Shown one piece after another: positions 36,867 to 45,368 of a stretch of 64,000 bases of DNA. The notes beneath the pieces were generated by a model. The model searched no databases. It was given only the letters and a program-made list of their open reading frames with translations, and had not been told where the DNA came from. Positions within the stretch are counted from its first letter, which is position 1; each line of letters begins with the position of its first letter. The position numbers and the translations under genes are program-made. The stretch is from Streptomyces griseoloalbus. Its GTDB lineage: Bacteria; Actinomycetota; Actinomycetes; Streptomycetales; Streptomycetaceae. The DNA is taken from positions 69,069 through 133,068 of the forward strand of contig BMUD01000013.1 in the NCBI GenBank assembly GCA_014650015.1, read 5' to 3'.

Positions 36867-37182
36867 GGCTCAACGCTATGAGCGGTGCCCCGTCCGGCGG
36901 ATCGGCCGCAGGTCCCGAAGACGAATCCCCCTCAGGTTGTAGGGGTGGGGTTCGCTGCACCTCCTGAAGGTGGACGAGCGGATGAGGGGTACTGCGGGTT
37001 GACCCCTGGGGGAGAGGCCGAGCGCGCCGGCCGGGGCGCCATCGGGGGGAGGCCCGGGATGGCCCTGACGGACTCCGAGAACGCCTGAGCGGCGATGCCG
37101 AAGCACCGCCGCCCGGACGCCCTGCCCCCACGAAGCACACCCGCACCCCGGCCGTCAGAGGGCCGTCGGCCCTCTCACCTCA
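36867..37182. other. Intergenic region upstream of the ECF sigma gene
   Basis: 316 bp. No supported gene. A CAGGTTG...GAAGG stretch near 36935-36970 could contain the sigma promoter, but nothing convincing was identified. Confidence 0.35.
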
Positions 37183-37506
37183 TCACCACAGCGGGGTGAA
37201 GCTGATGGCCACGTTGTCCTCGCCCTGGTTGACGGCGGTGAACGCGGAGCCGGTGACCTGGGCGGTGTTGCTCTCGTTCGCGGCGCCGAGGCCGGTGGCC
37301 TGCTGCTGTGTGGTGGCCGAGTTGCCGAAGTTGTCACCGCCGACACCACTGCCGAGGGCATCGACCTCGGAGCTCGTGGCCGTCGCGTTCGATCCGTCGT
37401 CCGCGAGGGCGCCGCCGTCCGCGGTCGCGACACCGGTGAAGAGGGCGGCCGCGAGCGGTAGCGCGGAGACGGCGGCGATGACGCGGACGGTACGGATGTG
37501 TGCCAT
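37183..37506 (-). CDS. Small secreted Ser/Thr/Asn-rich protein
   Basis: 107 residues from ATG 37506 behind GGAGGGAA. The signal peptide is VIAAVSALPLAAALFTGVATA. The mature part is rich in Asn, Gln, Ser and Thr (NFGNSATTQQQATGLGAANE) and ends in ISFTPLW, a composition reminiscent of surface-active or amyloid-like proteins such as chaplins, but without chaplin motifs. Function unknown. Confidence 0.72.
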   Translation of the reverse strand: MAHIRTVRVIAAVSALPLAAALFTGVATADGGALADDGSNATATSSEVDALGSGVGGDNFGNSATTQQQATGLGAANESNTAQVTGSAFTAVNQGEDNVAISFTPLW

Positions 37507-37863
37507 GTTGTGTTCCCTCCAGAACAAGGACGCACCGGCTTATGGCCGTCTGTGCGTGAAGTACGGCGGTCACCGGGGAAGTCGCCCCCGCCCCGGTGCT
37601 GTGCACGACGTCGCGGGATCAGAGTTGCCCACGGAATCCCCGGCGAACCACCCCGGAAGCCGCCATTCGCACGCAAGCGTGATGACACGTCGTTAAACCC
37701 CCTCACGCCCCCCGCATCACGCACCGCCCCGACAGGGACATCCCCACCCCGAGCCCCACAAGGGATGAAGCGTTCCGGCACAGGTCCCGCCGACCTCACC
37801 ATCCCCGGCGCGTCGCGCCCACGCCCCCTTCCCTTTGTCGAACGCCTGTACGAAAATGGCGTC
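37507..37863. other. Divergent promoter region, no gene seen
   Basis: 357 bp between the secreted protein and the Prim-Pol gene. Reading frames through it have weak codon bias. No dyad or tRNA found. Confidence 0.35.
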
Positions 37864-38730
37864 ATGGCCACCACCGACCGGCAGGCCACGACGCTGGCCC
37901 TCGCACACGCCCTGTCAGCCGCCGAACGCGGACTGGCCGTCATCCCCCTGTCCCGGACGAAGCTCCCGGCCCTGCGCTCACCGCACCGCGACGATCCCGA
38001 CCCCGCCCCGTGCCACGGCGCGTGCGGCCGCCCGGGTCACGGCGTCCACGACGCCTCCACCGACCCCACCCGCGTCCGCGAGCTCTTCGCCGCCGCACCC
38101 CGCGCCACCGGCTACGGCATCGCCTGCGGACTGCCCCCGCACCACCTCATCGGCGTCGACCTGGACACGAAGACCGGTACGGACTCCTCGGCCGCCCTGC
38201 GCGAGCTCGCCCTGCGCCACCTGTTCACGATTCCCGCCACGGTGGTCGTCGTGACCCCGAGCGGCGGCCGCCATCTGTGGCTGAGCGGACCGCCGGACGT
38301 CGTCGTCCCGAACTCCGCGGGCCGCCTCGCCCCCGGCATCGACATCAGGGGCGCCGGCGGCTATCTGGTCGGCCCCGGCTCCCGTACGGGCCACGGCACC
38401 TACGCCACCGCCCCGGGCACCGCGCACCTGCCCCCGGCGCCCTGTCCCCCCGCCCTCCTCCGCCTGCTCCTCCCACCGCCCCGGGCGCACCACCCGACGC
38501 CCCCGTCGGACGGCGGACGCGGCCGGGGACTGGTCCAGTTCGTCCTCGCCGCGCACGCGGGCCAGCGCAACACCCGCCTGTTCTGGGCGGCCTGCCGTGC
38601 CTACGAGGACGGCATCGGCCCCGCCCTGGTGGATCCCCTCGTCGACGCGGCCCGTGCCACGGGCCTGTCCGAACGCGAGGCCCGCGCGACGATCGCGTCG
38701 GCCGCGCGGATGACGGGCCACCGCCCCTGA
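37864..38730 (+). CDS. Stand-alone bifunctional primase/polymerase (Prim-Pol) N-terminal domain protein
   Basis: 288 residues, ATG 37864. The AEP-fold motifs are present: hGVDLD in HLIGVDLDTKTG (metal Asp pair), VVTPSGGRHLWL (Ser-Gly-Gly-x-His) and IDIRGAGGYLVGPGS. A C-terminal helical PriCT-like region ends in EREARATIASAARMTG. Such domains are usual in plasmid or phage replication proteins; here it is alone in the core chromosome without a helicase. A second, weaker Prim-Pol-like gene lies at 58.3 kb. Confidence 0.85.
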   Translation: MATTDRQATTLALAHALSAAERGLAVIPLSRTKLPALRSPHRDDPDPAPCHGACGRPGHGVHDASTDPTRVRELFAAAPRATGYGIACGLPPHHLIGVDLDTKTGTDSSAALRELALRHLFTIPATVVVVTPSGGRHLWLSGPPDVVVPNSAGRLAPGIDIRGAGGYLVGPGSRTGHGTYATAPGTAHLPPAPCPPALLRLLLPPPRAHHPTPPSDGGRGRGLVQFVLAAHAGQRNTRLFWAACRAYEDGIGPALVDPLVDAARATGLSEREARATIASAARMTGHRP

Positions 38731-38804
38731 CCGCCCCTCTTCCCTCCCCGCTCCCCCACGAAAACCGAAAGACCCGGATGCACCACGGCTCTAGAGTGCC
38801 GACC

Positions 38805-39236
38805 ATGGCACTCGCCCGCGTCGTCCTCGCCGCCGGCCGTTCCGTCGACCTCACCGAGCTGCGGATGTCGTCGACGTACGGCGGGCTACTGGAGGGCTAC
38901 CCCTGCAAGCCCCTCAACGACCTGAGGATCGCCGGGCTGCTCCGCTCCGCCGAACGCGACTTCCCCGGAGCGCCGGTCCACCTGATCACGCCCCCGCGCG
39001 AGTACCCCGACCAGTACGCGGGCGCGTTCGGCCCGGTGGAGGTGCTGCCCGCCGTGACCTGCGTCGGCAGCTTCCGCTCCGAGGCGCTCGACCCGGCCCA
39101 TGACCGCGCCCTGTACCGCTCCCGCCTCACCGTGGTCTGGTTCCAGCCGACCCCGCGCGTGCCGTCGGGCTGCGACGCCGCACCCGGGCTGCGGGACGTG
39201 TCCTGGGAGCGGCTGGCCACGGACGAAGAGCTCTGA
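38805..39236 (+). CDS. Conserved hypothetical protein
   Basis: 143 residues; an in-frame ATG at 38778 is an alternative start. Segments SSTYGGLLEGYPCKPLND and VHLITPPREYPDQYAG look conserved-actinobacterial. No motif recognised. Codon bias is strong. Followed by a DinB gene after 37 bp, possibly one operon. Confidence 0.8.
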   Translation: MALARVVLAAGRSVDLTELRMSSTYGGLLEGYPCKPLNDLRIAGLLRSAERDFPGAPVHLITPPREYPDQYAGAFGPVEVLPAVTCVGSFRSEALDPAHDRALYRSRLTVVWFQPTPRVPSGCDAAPGLRDVSWERLATDEEL

Positions 39237-39273
39237 CCATCCTCTGACCACCCACGCCACTGAAGGCCTCCGA

Positions 39274-39819
39274 ATGAACACCTCTGCGCCCGTCCCTCCC
39301 CCCGCCACCCGTTCCGCGCTGCTGCGCCGTCAGTTCGACTTGACCTGGTCGCTGTTCGAGTACCACCTGGAGCGGCTGGAGCCGGAGGACTTCCTGTGGG
39401 AGCCCGCTCCCCTGTGCTGGACCGTACGCAGGTCCCCCGACGGAACCTGGGTGCCGGACTGGGCGGACACCGAGCCCGACCCCGTACCCGTGCCCACCGT
39501 CGCCTGGGTGAGCTGGCACATCGGCTGGTGGTGGAGCGTGACCCTGGACCACGCGCGGGGGCGACAGCCCCGGGACCGCACCGACGTCACCTGGCCCGGC
39601 GAAGGCGCACCCACGGTGGAGTGGCTGCGCGACCTGCGCACACAGTGGCTGGCCGTCCTGGACGACCTCACCGACACCGACCTGGACGCCACGGCCCTGT
39701 TCCCCCGGCCGGACGACCCCACGTACACCGTCGCCGCCATGCTCGCCTGGGCCAACGCCGAACTGATGAAGAACGTGACGGAAATCGGTCAGCTGCGGCT
39801 GCTGCGAGCAGCGTCCTGA
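39274..39819 (+). CDS. DinB-fold (YfiT-like) putative metal enzyme
   Basis: 181 residues. The four-helix pattern of DinB_2 is seen, with potential metal His at VSWHIGWWWSVTLDHA and Glu near ANAELMKNVTEIG. Mycothiol-dependent transferases and DinB-like hydrolases share this fold. Function unassigned. Confidence 0.82.
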   Translation: MNTSAPVPPPATRSALLRRQFDLTWSLFEYHLERLEPEDFLWEPAPLCWTVRRSPDGTWVPDWADTEPDPVPVPTVAWVSWHIGWWWSVTLDHARGRQPRDRTDVTWPGEGAPTVEWLRDLRTQWLAVLDDLTDTDLDATALFPRPDDPTYTVAAMLAWANAELMKNVTEIGQLRLLRAAS

Positions 39820-40023
39820 CGAGTGTCAGTGGTGGCTGCGATGCTCCCGGCATGCCCCCTTCCGACGCGTCGTCCGGCACCTCGGCCCGCTTCCTGAGCC
39901 GATCCGAGGAGAACCGCGGCGAGACCACCACCGCCGGGCCGCCACCCCCCGCCCTTCGACGGCCGACGGCCCCGCCCCGGGGCGGTTCGGCTCTCGGCGT
40001 GCGCGCGTCCGCTCCCGTGGAGA

Positions 40024-40048
40024 AGCCCCGGACCGGTGGTCCGGGGCT
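40024..40048 (-). terminator. Terminator hairpin
   Basis: AGCCCCGGACC and GGTCCGGGGCT form a perfect 11-bp stem with a GGT loop, just past the stop of the small gene at 40058. Confidence 0.85.
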
Positions 40049-40057
40049 CCTGCGGCG

Positions 40058-40174
40058 TCAGCGGGTCTGTGCCCATACCGCCAGCAGACCCACTACGGCC
40101 GTACCGGCCCCGTAGCACGCGCCCCGAAGGAACTGGTCGGCCGCGATGCGGCGGCGCCGTGAGATCCACCGCAC
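40058..40174 (-). CDS. Small basic single-helix membrane protein
   Basis: 38 residues from GTG 40174: a basic stretch (RWISRRRRIAADQF) then a helix (GACYGAGTAVVGLLAVWAQ). A longer frame to 40300 has poor codon bias. The strong terminator directly after it supports a real transcript. Confidence 0.5.
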   Translation of the reverse strand: MRWISRRRRIAADQFLRGACYGAGTAVVGLLAVWAQTR

Positions 40175-40375
40175 TACATCACACGTCGCTCTGCCGCAGC
40201 GCGTCCCCGTGACGGACAGCCGTCGTCCGACGGCACCCCACCGGCGCGGGGGCCTCGTTTTCTCCGTGGGGCACCCCGACCGGGCGCACCGTACTTTCAT
40301 GGTGGTTGCACCTTCCTCTCTCCTGGTCTCCTGGCTACGACGCGGTGTGCTGGTGGGTCACGCGGGGAGCGGGGG

Positions 40376-41677
40376 TCAACGGCCGGCGAGGGCCGGGGCC
40401 GGGTGGGCGTCCTGAGCGGGGCGGAGCAGCCGGAAGGTGACCCGGCCGTCGGCGTCGACGCGGGCGCCGTGCACGGCGGGCTCGGGCAGGCTGTTGTAGT
40501 GGAACGGCGTGGAGAAGTAGTAGGCACCGGTGTCCGGGACGACGACGAGGTCGCCGACGTCGAGGAGGGGCAGCGCGCGGTCGCGTGCCAGCAGGTCGCC
40601 GGCGAAGCAGCACGGGCCCGCGATGTCCTGCGGCACCGGCCGGCCGTGCTTGGCCCGGCCGTGGGGGTCGTGGGCCTCGATCCGCAGGGGCCAGGCGTCG
40701 GGGGCGAACACCGTGCGCGTGGCGACCTGCGCGCCCGCGTGGGTGATCGCGATCGGGCGCCCGCCGACGGTCTTGGTGTACTCGACATACGCGGCCATGA
40801 AGCCGTTCTTGGCCAGCACGGAGCGGCCGAACTCGGTGACGATCTCGTACGCGCCGGAGAACAGGGCGGGGGCGTGCTCGCGCAGGTGGTCCACGTAGGT
40901 GTCGAAGCCGGGCGTCGTCTCGTCGCTGTCGAAGTTGACCGGCAGGCCTCCCCCGATGTCGATGCCGGTGACCTGGCGGCGGCCGAGGTGGGCGTTGACC
41001 TCCTCGGCGAACTCCACCGCCTTCGCTATGCCCCGGGCGATCAGGGGCAGGGGGCAGCCCTGCGAGCCGACGTGCGTGTGCACCCAGGTGAGCCAGGGCC
41101 GGTCCCGGTACGCCTGGAGCAGTCGTCGCCGGTTGCCCTCGTCCTCCAGGGGGATGCCGAACTTCGAGGTCGCGGTGGCCGTGCTCATGGCGGAGATCGA
41201 TCCGCCGCCGACCTGGGGGTTGATGCGCACGCCGATCCGCGAGCCGGAGGAGCGGGTCGCCAGGATCTCGTCCAGCCGCGCCAGTTCCTGGAAGCTGTCC
41301 GCGTTCACCGCGACCCCGAGGCTCAGTGCCCGGGCCAGTTCGGCCCGCGTCTTGGCCGGGGAGTCGAACACGATGTGCGCGGGCTCGAAGCCCGCCTCCA
41401 GGGCCTGGGCGAACTCGCCGGCGCTGGCGACCTCGCAGCCCATGCCGTTCAGGCGCAGTTCCTCGAGTACCGGAACCAGGCAGTTCGCCTTGGCCGCGAA
41501 CGCGTGCAGGACCCGGAGGCGGGCGGGGAACGCGCTGTGCAGGGACGTGACGGTCTCGCGGACGCCGTCGAGGTCGACGAACCCGGCCAGTACGGCCGTC
41601 TCGGGTTCCAGGAGCCCCTGCTGGACCGCCGCCCGCAGTATCCGCTCGCGCCGGCCTGCCTTGTCGGAACCACTCAT
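40376..41677 (-). CDS. PLP-dependent decarboxylase, fold type III (LysA-like)
   Basis: 433 residues, ATG 41677 behind GGGAGGG. The PLP-lysine motif is HAFAAKANCLVPVL, and the glycine loop IDIGGGLPVNF binds phosphate. The C-terminal barrel has GPCCFAGDLLARD (Cys loop) and GAYYFSTPFHYNSLP. It belongs to the diaminopimelate/ornithine/diaminobutyrate decarboxylase group but is divergent from housekeeping lysA, so the substrate is uncertain. A perfect 17-bp-arm hairpin lies 30 bp upstream of its start, and the next gene upstream is a PucR regulator in the same direction. Confidence 0.88.
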   Translation of the reverse strand: MSGSDKAGRRERILRAAVQQGLLEPETAVLAGFVDLDGVRETVTSLHSAFPARLRVLHAFAAKANCLVPVLEELRLNGMGCEVASAGEFAQALEAGFEPAHIVFDSPAKTRAELARALSLGVAVNADSFQELARLDEILATRSSGSRIGVRINPQVGGGSISAMSTATATSKFGIPLEDEGNRRRLLQAYRDRPWLTWVHTHVGSQGCPLPLIARGIAKAVEFAEEVNAHLGRRQVTGIDIGGGLPVNFDSDETTPGFDTYVDHLREHAPALFSGAYEIVTEFGRSVLAKNGFMAAYVEYTKTVGGRPIAITHAGAQVATRTVFAPDAWPLRIEAHDPHGRAKHGRPVPQDIAGPCCFAGDLLARDRALPLLDVGDLVVVPDTGAYYFSTPFHYNSLPEPAVHGARVDADGRVTFRLLRPAQDAHPAPALAGR

Positions 41678-41706
41678 CGTGCACCCTCCCTGAACCGGTG
41701 AACCGG

Positions 41707-41743
41707 GGTCTCACCGCCCACGGCTGCCGTGGGCGGTGAGACC
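41707..41743 (-). promoter_or_regulatory. Perfect 17-bp-arm hairpin upstream of the decarboxylase gene
   Basis: GGTCTCACCGCCCACGG and CCGTGGGCGGTGAGACC are exact inverted repeats with a CTG loop. In RNA it is a very stable stem in the decarboxylase leader. It could be the pucR terminator, an attenuator stem, or a protein-binding operator. Confidence 0.8.
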
Positions 41744-41897
41744 AGACTCCCGTCGGAAGGGTGCGGGTGTCTTCGTCGGATATTCCGGTGTCGCGCCGCG
41801 CGGTTCTCACCGTGGAGCGAAACCCGGGACGTGGCACGGCCGCCGTTGTGCGCGAGCACGAAGGAACCGCCCGTTCTTCGTGGCGGCGCCCGAGTGC

Positions 41898-43640
41898 TCA
41901 GCCCTCGCGGCCGCCCCCGCGCTCGAGGAGGCGCAGTTGCAACTGGGCGAGGAGCCGGGCGTCCGGGCTGCCGAGGTCGAGCCCGGACACCTCGGTGAGC
42001 CGGCTGATGCGGTGCCGCAGGCTGTTCGCGTGCACACCCAGCGCCCGGGCGGTGTCCGGCACATGACCGAAGTGGTCGAGGTACGCCCGCAGGGTCTGCA
42101 CCATGGTGCCCCCGCCCGGCCCGGCGTCGAACGCCACCAGACGTGCCACCGGTGTGTCCGGCGCCGGTGACGGTCCCGGCAGCGTGTCCAGCATCTGGTT
42201 CAGGGCGATCGTCTCGGCCACCTCGCTCGCGAAGGCGACGGTGCGGGGCTCTCCCGTCGTGCCTGGCGTACCCGTCGTGCCTGGCGTACCCGTCGTCGCC
42301 GGCGTGTCCGGCGTTGCCCTCGTGCCCGGCGTTGCCCTCGTGCCCGTCGTGAGCAGGGCGCCCAGTGCCAGGTCCGCCGACCGGCGGGACTCGGGCAGGC
42401 CCGCCAGGGTGTCGGCCACCGTGCCCAGCCCGATCCTCGCTTCCGGCCCGAACGCGTCGGCCACCTGCCGGACCAGGGACCTCCCCAGACGCCCCACCTG
42501 TTCGACGGCCCGCCGCCGGTCCTGGTGCAGCCCGCCCACCAGGACCAGCGCTCCCTGGTCGACCGGCACCACCACCGGCATGAGGCCGTCCGCGCCGCAG
42601 CGCACCGCCAGCAGGGCGCACAGCCTCCCGGTCTGCTCCCCCTTGCAGGAGGCTCCCGGACGTACCGCCAGGACGGCGCAGTTCCCGTGCACCGGTATCC
42701 CGGTGCGTTCGGCCAGTACGTCGGCGGATCCCCGTCCGTCGAGCAGCGCGCGGGCCGCGTCCTCGACCAGCCGGGCGTGCGTGCGGTGCGACCGGTGGTG
42801 GAGCAGATGTACGGCGGCCACCCGCGCCGCCGACCGCAGCGTGTCGGCGGCGTGCGGCGGGAGGTCGCCGCCCGCGGCCGCCACCCAGATCGATCCCAGG
42901 ATCTCCCCGCCCGCCCGGACGGCCACCACCAGGCGTTCGGGGTTCTCCCCGTGCGCCGGCCGGTGGATGACGTCACCCGAGCCCCACAACGCCCGGAAGA
43001 AGCCGGCCTCCCGCATGGCGGCCACGCGCCACTCCGGCACCCGGCGGCCGAGGATCGTCAGCCGGCGCAACTCGTCCACGTCCTCCTTCGTGGACGAGTA
43101 CGCCAGGACCCGGGACTCGACGTCCTCGATCGTCACCGCGCCGCCGACCAGCACCGCCACCGCGTCGGCCAGCCCGTTGAGGTCGCCCGGCGTCACAGCC
43201 GCCACGGCCGGGTCCGCGGGGACTCCCGACAGGACCAGACCGGCCCGCAGCGCGCCGACCAGTTCGGTCCAGCCGCACCATGCCGTCCGGAAGAGCACCG
43301 CCGTACCGGTGTCCTCGGCGGCCGTCCGCAGCGCGTCCGGGTGCCGCCCCGTCCTCCCCGGCCCGAAGACCACCGCGGCCGCCCCCGAGCCGGCGGCCTG
43401 CCGCACGACGTCGACGGCGGCGGCCGACTGCGGATCGACACCCACGGCCAGCAGCACCTGCCCGCGCGGCTGCCCCGGCTCCAGGGGGTCCAGCACCGTG
43501 ACCCCCTCGACCACGGCGCCCAGGCCGCGCGGGGCCGCGCCCGGCTCCAGCACACCGGCCCCCATGACCGCCAGCAGCCTCTCCAGCGTCGGCCCCGCCG
43601 AGGCGGCGTCCCCCTGCCCGGCCCCTTCGTTCGGCACCAT
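41898..43640 (-). CDS. PucR-family transcriptional regulator
   Basis: 580 residues from ATG 43640. Central GAF-like and GGDEF-like regions precede the C-terminal PucR helix-turn-helix (TLRAYLDHFGHVPDTARALGVHANSLRHRI, shown here only as the segment near 545-575). PucR-like factors often control neighbouring catabolic genes; the decarboxylase downstream is the likely target. A Thr/Pro/Gly repeat lies near residues 432-465, inside the region preceding the helix-turn-helix. Confidence 0.88.
   Translation of the reverse strand: MVPNEGAGQGDAASAGPTLERLLAVMGAGVLEPGAAPRGLGAVVEGVTVLDPLEPGQPRGQVLLAVGVDPQSAAAVDVVRQAAGSGAAAVVFGPGRTGRHPDALRTAAEDTGTAVLFRTAWCGWTELVGALRAGLVLSGVPADPAVAAVTPGDLNGLADAVAVLVGGAVTIEDVESRVLAYSSTKEDVDELRRLTILGRRVPEWRVAAMREAGFFRALWGSGDVIHRPAHGENPERLVVAVRAGGEILGSIWVAAAGGDLPPHAADTLRSAARVAAVHLLHHRSHRTHARLVEDAARALLDGRGSADVLAERTGIPVHGNCAVLAVRPGASCKGEQTGRLCALLAVRCGADGLMPVVVPVDQGALVLVGGLHQDRRRAVEQVGRLGRSLVRQVADAFGPEARIGLGTVADTLAGLPESRRSADLALGALLTTGTRATPGTRATPDTPATTGTPGTTGTPGTTGEPRTVAFASEVAETIALNQMLDTLPGPSPAPDTPVARLVAFDAGPGGGTMVQTLRAYLDHFGHVPDTARALGVHANSLRHRISRLTEVSGLDLGSPDARLLAQLQLRLLERGGGREG
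42245..42350 (-). repeat. 18-bp coding repeat in the PucR gene
   Basis: CCCGTCGTGCCTGGCGTA occurs twice, followed by GTTGCCCTCGTGCCCGGC-type units. They encode GTRATP, TPGTTG and similar hexapeptides in a flexible segment. Confidence 0.85.
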
Positions 43641-43841
43641 CCGGCCCCCCTAGAGTCGGTGCGTCGCGTGACGCTGAGTGTAGGGCGAGTCACGGGAACG
43701 GCGTGGGGAGTCGCCCGGCCGGCGCCGCCTGCCGCGCGCCCCCCGCACTGCCCGCGCGCGAGCGGCCCGGCGGACCCCGTCGGACCGGACGGCCTCGGCG
43801 AGCCGGTGCCACTGCGGGCCTCGGGCGGGCTGACGTACCGG

Positions 43842-44645
43842 CTACTGCCAGGTCGCGGTGTCGGGGTCGATGCCGTGGGCGCGCGCGCTGGCGTCGACGA
43901 TGTGACGGAACCACGTGGCAAGGCCGGCGCGGATGCCGTCGTAGTGGGCGGCGAACGCCGGATCGGCCTCATACATACGGCCGAGACAGACCTGCATCTG
44001 CCTGGTGAGGGGGAAGTACGAAGCGAAGACCTCGCGGTGCCGCTCGACGAGTCGGTTCGCCTCCGGGCTGCCGGGTGTGACGCCGGCGTCCATCGCCTCC
44101 CCGAGGGCGCGCTCGAGGCCGGCGACCGCGTCGGCGACGGCCTGCCACTCCTGCGGGTCGCGGGAGGCCGAGCGTTCGGCGTACTGCCGCCATTGCGTCG
44201 TGTCTCCGTAGCGCTGACGGGCTTGGGCGGGCCAGTCCGGGTTCCACTGGGGTCCGAAGATCGCGGTCTGCTGTTCGACGGTCAGCAGCAGACCGCGCTC
44301 GTGGGCGTCGATCATCCGGTCCAGTCCGGCACTGAGCTGCTGGAGGCGGTCGATCCGTTCGGCGACCTGGGTGCGCTGCGCGCGCAATGCGCCGGGCACG
44401 TCTGCGGTCGAGTCGTCCAGGACGGCTTGAATCCGGTCCAGGCCGAGACCGATCTCACGGTAGACGACGATGCGGTGCAGACGTTCCAGATCACCAGCGG
44501 TGTAGAGCCGGTATCCGGCAGCCGTGCGCAGCGACGGTCGGGCCAGACCGATCTCGTCCCAGTGGTGCAGCGCGCGGACCGTCACGCCCAGACCCGCCGA
44601 GACCTGACCGACGGTCAGGCCATCGGGGTCCGTGGCATCAGGCAT
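43842..44645 (-). CDS. TipA-like MerR regulator with drug-binding TipAS domain
   Basis: 267 residues from ATG 44645, four bases after GAGG; the start overlaps the end of the VOC gene. The MerR N-terminus is LTVGQVSAGLGVTVRALHHW, then a coiled coil, then the TipAS domain (residues 145-260), which in TipAL binds thiopeptide antibiotics. Coupled translation with the VOC gene suggests both form a drug-sensing/binding unit. Confidence 0.9.
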   Translation of the reverse strand: MPDATDPDGLTVGQVSAGLGVTVRALHHWDEIGLARPSLRTAAGYRLYTAGDLERLHRIVVYREIGLGLDRIQAVLDDSTADVPGALRAQRTQVAERIDRLQQLSAGLDRMIDAHERGLLLTVEQQTAIFGPQWNPDWPAQARQRYGDTTQWRQYAERSASRDPQEWQAVADAVAGLERALGEAMDAGVTPGSPEANRLVERHREVFASYFPLTRQMQVCLGRMYEADPAFAAHYDGIRAGLATWFRHIVDASARAHGIDPDTATWQ

Positions 44646-45174
44646 GGTCCTCATTGTCGCCGCGACCGACGCCCGGCGGGGTGATACCGATGGCTTCAAG
44701 GTTCCGTGCCTCCTGACTGGCCGGATCGAAGGGCTTCGCCGCGGTGAAGACGATCCGTGCGTTCTCGGGGGTGATCACCTCCACATCGCGGGTGTTCCAG
44801 GGAGTGTCCCGTGGACCATCGACCGAGTCCGGCCGCACCGCACGACAGGCCTCGACCAGGGAATCGACCTGGCCGAGCACGCACGCGAAACTGAGGCTCA
44901 TCGCCGGCGCCTGCTCCGGAACGCTCTCCGCCGTGACGAGGAGTACGTCCTGGAACGCCCACCGGCGCAGATGCACCAGCCGGCCGGGGATGCCGAACAG
45001 TTCGAAGAACCCGAGCCCACGAACCCAGAAGTCCACCGACGCCGCCAGATCGCTCGTGGGGATCGTCACGAACGCGGGCATTCCGTAGATGCCGCGGAAC
45101 GGCTCCGGCGGAACCGCATCCGGGCCGGGAGCGGGCACGGGACTCATCTCGAACGCGTCGTAGTAGTCGCTCAT
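44638..45174 (-). CDS. VOC-family (glyoxalase/bleomycin-resistance fold) protein
   Basis: 178 residues from ATG 45174 behind GGGTGGGG. The VOC fold shows PAFVTIPTSDLAASVDFWVR and LVHLRRWAFQDVLLV, with a second module at VLGQVDSLVEACRAV. It may bind or modify an antibiotic, as bleomycin-binding proteins do; this is inference from its coupling to a TipA-like regulator. Confidence 0.85.
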   Translation of the reverse strand: MSDYYDAFEMSPVPAPGPDAVPPEPFRGIYGMPAFVTIPTSDLAASVDFWVRGLGFFELFGIPGRLVHLRRWAFQDVLLVTAESVPEQAPAMSLSFACVLGQVDSLVEACRAVRPDSVDGPRDTPWNTRDVEVITPENARIVFTAAKPFDPASQEARNLEAIGITPPGVGRGDNEDHA

Positions 45175-45190
45175 GCACCCCACCCTTCAG

Positions 45191-45212
45191 CCTCACGCAC
45201 CGTGAGGGTCAA
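45191..45212 (-). promoter_or_regulatory. MerR-type operator/promoter of the VOC-tipA-like operon
   Basis: CCTCACG-CAC-CGTGAGG is a perfect 7-bp-arm palindrome just downstream (minus strand) of TTGACC (45207-45212). This matches MerR/TipA promoters, where the regulator binds between -35 and -10. Positive autoregulation upon drug binding is inferred. Confidence 0.75.
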
Positions 45213-45368
45213 GCCAGGTCCGACCGGCGTCCGGTGACCCTTCGCCGACAAGTCCGTACCCCCATGCCTCCGGCGGAGGATCGGCGGGCACCGGGATGCA
45301 GGGGGCGCCGTCCCCGACCGCGGGTCCGTAGTGGCGTGCGCGGGGGCGCCCATCCGTACACGTGGTCG

